Positions 60,301 through 64,000 of a stretch of 64,000 nt of DNA are shown here, in pieces. This DNA is from Nymphalis io (taxonomy: Eukaryota > Arthropoda > Insecta > Lepidoptera > Nymphalidae). The position numbers and the translations under genes were made by a program. Within the stretch, counting starts at the first letter, position 1, and each line of letters opens with the position of its first letter. The stretch is taken from contig NC_065895.1 of assembly GCF_905147045.1 (NCBI RefSeq), forward strand, positions 11,165,001-11,229,000, written 5' to 3'. The notes below the pieces were generated by a model, which did not search any database, was not told where the DNA came from, and saw nothing but the letters and a program-made list of their open reading frames with translations.

Positions 60301-61532
60301 CAATAATGAACGTTTTTGAATGTCAATTTAGTTCGCTTTTCTTTTTAGTGAGCGTTTTATAGTCGAAATGTGCACTCTCGCTTTTGTATGTGAAGGTGTT
60401 AAGGTTTTTAAAAGCAAATTAGAGGTACGATTGAAGAAAATATTTCGTTTGCTATTGTAGCTTCGATATCCAAAAACGAATCGGATTTAGTTTACTGATG
60501 GGTTGAATATATATATATATATATACCTCGACAGCCTGAGCGGGCAGCGTGACAGCTTTGGGTACTGAGGGACTTTCTGCATCTGCGGGGCAGCGCTCGA
60601 GCGGTGCGCCGAGCCAGCCCACGACGGTGGGCGCCGCGTTGCCCGTGCCGCCGTGCATGCGTCGCAGCTGCTTCGCCACGCGACCCTTCCACGTCTTGTT
60701 CTTAGGGGACGAGGGGAGAGTTGGTGTCGGGGGACCTGAAACAAGCAAGCAATTTTGATTTCCGACATTAGATTATAATATTTTAAAGCTATGATCGCAA
60801 TCAAAACCAGATTATAATGAATTATAATAAATAATTTACTTTTAAGAAAAGGTTTAATAACAATTTATTTATTTTTTAATATATTACTGTTTATTTAGCG
60901 TAGCTTGGCTCAGTATATCGCGTAGTAGATCGCGCTAAAGGAAACATAAACATTGTTTCCGGACGTCTTACCGGTAGGCGACCTGTTCCTGCCGATCTTT
61001 TTAGTGCGTTGCGGTGGCAGTGGCGAGGGGCACTCTGCGGTGGCGGGTGCGGTGGTGGCGGTGGGTGGAGCAGAAGCGGGCGCGGGCGGAAGTGCGGTCG
61101 CCGGCTCACCCGGAGGCGGCTCAGCTGAATGTCTTCGGAGTGCCGCCAACCAGCGCTGAGCATCTGCAGCGCCTTCCGCCTACAATGTAGATATAGAATT
61201 GTTAAAAATATATATCTATTATTTACAATTATGCTATCATAACTTGTAAGTTGTAATCGGTTCGATTTTTTGGAAGTATATCTGAAAATTCTATACAAAT
61301 AAAAACAGGATATATTTTTGGGTGGAACTCTTAAACCCTGTAGAAAAAAAGAATGTAAAATAAAATACAGTACCTGCAGCAGCAACTCTGCGCCCGCGGC
61401 GGTAGTGACGCGCACGACGTGCTTGCGCTTCGTATAATCGTCTGCGAGGGCGGCGAGCGAGTAGCGAACGTCAAGCGCGTCTCGTGAGCCGCTCTCTGCG
61501 CCGGTCGCATTGCCGCTGACTGCGCCGGGGCT
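57320..61532 (-). CDS. RhoGAP19D: RhoGAP19D / ARHGAP21-23-type Rho GTPase-activating protein, C-terminal part
   Basis: Rho-family GTPase activator; relatives act at cell junctions and the Golgi. Exons, 5' to 3': 61374-61532, 60972-61179, 60527-60735, 60087-60297, 59713-59972, 59452-59578, 59112-59325, 58915-58994 and 57320-58362. They are in phase and give 836 residues. First comes the end of a PH domain (TKRKHVVRVTTAAGAELLLQ, AQRWLAALRRH), then the RhoGAP domain with arginine finger in GVYRVPGN, SSLLKAYLRRLPDPI, HYETLKYLIQHL and NKMEARNLAIVFGPTLVR. A segment YDWYFEEEEG follows, as in ARHGAP21. The long last exon has a SPRA repeat, three RSESL motifs and the family's IKRRHTVGG block near its end. 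The N-terminal PDZ and first PH exons are beyond the right edge. The Drosophila-style name is inferred from domain order. Confidence 0.92.
57984..58043 (-). repeat. 12-bp minisatellite inside the RhoGAP last exon
   Basis: Four perfect tandem copies of GGGGAGGCGCGC and a fifth partial copy. On the coding strand the unit gives Ser-Pro-Arg-Ala, so the protein has SPRA repeated about four times and then ASPPATPP. Unit length is a multiple of three, so copy-number change keeps the frame. Confidence 0.95.
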
Positions 61533-61567
61533 CTGTAACAATCACAGTTTAAATTAATATGTGTTTA

Positions 61568-61760
61568 TGAAGATTTTGCGTTTATAATTAATCTCATGCT
61601 CAGCTGTGATGGAAAACGTCGTGAAAAAATCTACAAGTGTTGAGGGACATTCTACAACATGTATATTTACTAAACCGCCACTATACTAGCTTTGTGGAAT
61701 CAGTTTCAAGCCTAATATTTAACGTCGGAGATCTTTCGCACAGCAGTGAGACATAACGAG
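61568..61760 (+). repeat. Strongly diverged family A SINE remnant
   Basis: Order of blocks as in the family: TTATAATTAATCTCATGCTCAG, GGAAAACGTCGTGA, TACAACATGTATATT and GCACAGCAGTGAGACAT. No tRNA-like head remains. Confidence 0.6.
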
Positions 61761-62086
61761 GTGCCACTGTTTATACATACTGGGTAAATAAGCAGATTGG
61801 CTAACTACTTGAACTATATGTTTCCGTGTGTTTCGTCGCGCTCTTTTATAAACTATCTCAATATTTGCACTGCAGCAGTTATAAAGCTGACGCAAATAAC
61901 ACCAAGGTGAATGTAAAATTAGCGAACATGAGAAAAAGTGCGACTCAAGCGTGCGACAGCGCTTCAAAAAAAAAAAGGTTTTTAATCCAAATTTTATAAT
62001 AAAGATCGGCAATAGGGTTGCATAATTATTATTTACGGTATATTTTTACGTTTCAGTAGTATTTTTTCGTATATTTATTTATTTCG

Positions 62087-62088
<2 letters not shown>

Positions 62089-62122
<34 letters not shown>
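62089..62122. repeat. TA dinucleotide microsatellite
   Basis: An almost pure TA run. Shorter runs occur at about 60508-60525 (beside a RhoGAP splice donor) and 63896-63910. Confidence 0.9.
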
Positions 62123-62124
<2 letters not shown>

Positions 62125-63488
62125 CAAAGTGCATTCATAAAATTTTATAAGTCGAGATGATTTTCTTGTAAACGTTGATAGACTTATAAATGAATTATCT
62201 CACCAACACTTTTATACACAATATTACAGTAAACTTCGGCACATCAAAGCCAATATTATCATTCCCCGCGAATATTTCCATCACATTCCGTCTCGTTGTT
62301 GAACGAGGCTGAATTGTTTTAAAGTCACATCAATGGCGATTGGCGTTCCGCACTGAAACTTTGCCAAATTCAACATATTATTGCTTTTAATCCTTACTAA
62401 TATTATAAATCGGGAAGTGAGTTTGTCTGTCTCGCGTTATTGTTCCCTAAAATCTAAACGTTTTTGGCGCTCGAGTAGTTTGTCGATTTAATCGTTATGA
62501 CGATTAAACATCAATCATAGTCACGAACCACATAAGCGGAGCTGTGGCCGAAAGCTAATACTCAATAATTGTATTGAAAAAATAATCTTGATTTAATTTT
62601 GCCAATATTAAATGCATCGAGTATGATTCGCTATCAGGGTTCATTTAAAAATGTAACTCGAATTATGATTTATATAACGGCGAGGCAAGGACCGGTGTCT
62701 AGATTTTTAAATGGCTCGACGTGTTTGAGATTGAAATTTATTGCGCAATCTCCGAGACACACTGACATTCTGAGACAATTTTTTAATTAAGTTCAAAGTG
62801 GACAATGTGGGCCAGAACGATAATGGTTTCGCGGTACTATTTTCGTTTCTAAAAGCGTAAGCAGAGAAGAAATGTGCGGCAATTTGTATGTACTAACTAA
62901 TTTCAAATATCGCGAACTTCTGTAGCTACGCATATTATATATAAATAGTTATCGTAGTATATATCGTGAATATTTAATATTGCAAAAGTTTTTGTTACAT
63001 ATCTATGAATCACGCTCGAACTGGACGAATCCTAACTAAATTTCGATTCGATCAAATATACGTTATAATATAGAATACGAAATAGAATATTTTTATATGT
63101 ACATTTAATTTAGAAGAAAAAAATTTAAGGGATGCCAAAACTAGTAATAGTAATATAACCAAATATTTCTAAACAGATATATTTCTAAAGAGGATTGTAC
63201 ATTTAAAATAGTATAGTAAATGATTTAATTCTAAGCAGTACGAAATAGTAAATGATAAATAGTCACGAATTGTTCATCACAAAGGAAACCACAGCTGTAT
63301 CATGTTAATTGGTATTTGAATCTCTAATGTCATGTCGCTGACGGATGTATGTGACACGATAGTGCTTTCACCCCTAATTACGAGCATTATGTCTTTGAAA
63401 CGGAATAGATGAATCAGGCGATGCAGAGACTCAAACGCCAGGGCTGCCAACACTTTATTATTTATTAAATACTTTTTATTTTTATTAA

Positions 63489-63625
63489 ATACGTCGAGAT
63501 GATACTGTTGATAGAGCTCGTGGCTCTGTATTTAAATTTGGGCGAACACCACTGAATTTTAATGTAATTAATTTGTATTTGTAATTTAATAAGTACATTA
63601 ATCAATCCACACTGGTGCGGCTTGG
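63489..63625 (+). repeat. Diverged family A SINE remnant
   Basis: GTCGAGATGATACTG head remnant, GGGCGAACACCACTGAATTTT, then GTAATTAATTTGTATTTGTAATTTA and CACTGGTGCGGCTTGG. The B-box is destroyed. Confidence 0.6.
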
Positions 63626-64000
63626 TTATTAATAAGCACTCCTAAAGGTTGTTATTTTTCTATATTTCTTTGATATAAAGGGGTGTCTGTTTCTATGTAT
63701 GTAACCGTGTAACAGATTTGACGGTTTATTTTTATATTATCGGCCTTAAGATGTTATAAATATTGTGGTATTACGGTAATCTTATTGTAAGCGAAGAAGT
63801 GTTAGTTTCGAAAGTGAAAGATAACAAAAGTATATTTTAGATGCGATTTGTTTTAGACTGCGTGGATTGCGTTTGTATTACGAGGATTTTAATCACATAT
63901 ATATATATATAGATATCTTTAGATATTTGTGAAAATACTGTAGTCCAGGACGAAGTAATTCAATACGGTATTTTATGTTTGTATCAAAATGTTTGTTGCA

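Larger units (their letters stand above)
61533..64000. other. Right-edge non-coding DNA (RhoGAP upstream intron)
   Basis: AT-rich DNA upstream of the first RhoGAP exon seen here, presumably an intron. It holds diverged family A SINE remnants at about 61568-61760 and 63489-63625 and a TA microsatellite at 62089-62122. A TACTAATATTATAAAT-like word near 62395 is frequent in lepidopteran genomes. No PH or PDZ exon was recognised; the ORF at 62599-62790 has no domain. Confidence 0.5.

Noticed and set aside
1..64000. CRISPR arrays, bacterial operons, viral or toxin genes
   Set aside because: None seen. Repeats are dispersed SINE/LINE types, genes have introns, and no viral structural or toxin protein was recognised.

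Overview
The window is nuclear DNA from an insect, almost certainly a moth or butterfly. The background is very AT-rich with GC-rich exons. Introns are short to long with canonical splice sites, and the gaps are littered with tRNA-derived SINEs and one RTE-type LINE. The repeat types look lepidopteran, and the proteins read like arthropod versions of conserved eukaryotic genes. No bacterial-style operons, CRISPR arrays or phage genes are present.

Six protein-coding genes can be rebuilt exon by exon, with reading phase kept across every junction. From left to right: Ttd14 (minus strand, 5' part only; exon 5 lies at 2382-2510 and exons 1-4 at 13775-14948, separated by an intron of about 11.3 kb full of SINEs); RAD51D (minus, 16861-18373, 5 exons, complete); the FACT subunit SPT16 (plus, 21046-28970, 16 exons, complete); COX10 (minus, 29520-32578, 7 exons, complete); TRIM37 (plus, 34344-51859, 17 exons, complete); and the 3' part of a RhoGAP19D/ARHGAP21-23-type gene (minus, 57320-61532, 9 exons; its N-terminal PDZ and first PH exons lie beyond the right edge).

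The genes do not form a pathway. They are housekeeping or regulatory genes for phototransduction trafficking, recombination repair, chromatin transcription, heme A synthesis, centrosome/ubiquitin control and Rho signalling. RAD51D/SPT16 and COX10/TRIM37 are divergent pairs. SPT16/COX10 (550 bp between stop codons) and TRIM37/RhoGAP are convergent pairs.

Repeats are dominated by three tRNA-derived SINE-like families and a fourth non-tRNA interspersed family. The clearest mobile element is a nearly full-length RTE-like LINE (about 48006-51168, antisense in TRIM37 intron 16). It has an 8-bp target-site duplication, is inserted inside an older repeat, and is broken by one frameshift. Two opposed copies of that same older family form a large imperfect palindrome in TRIM37 intron 5, which is also a GC-AG intron.

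I did not find a wholly new biological system. The best leads are a possible alternative terminal exon of TRIM37 (44810-44955), the GC-AG intron with its inverted repeat, the nested LINE, two possible ends of SPT16, low-complexity tails on SPT16 and the RhoGAP, and a few perfect hairpins or palindromes in non-coding DNA.
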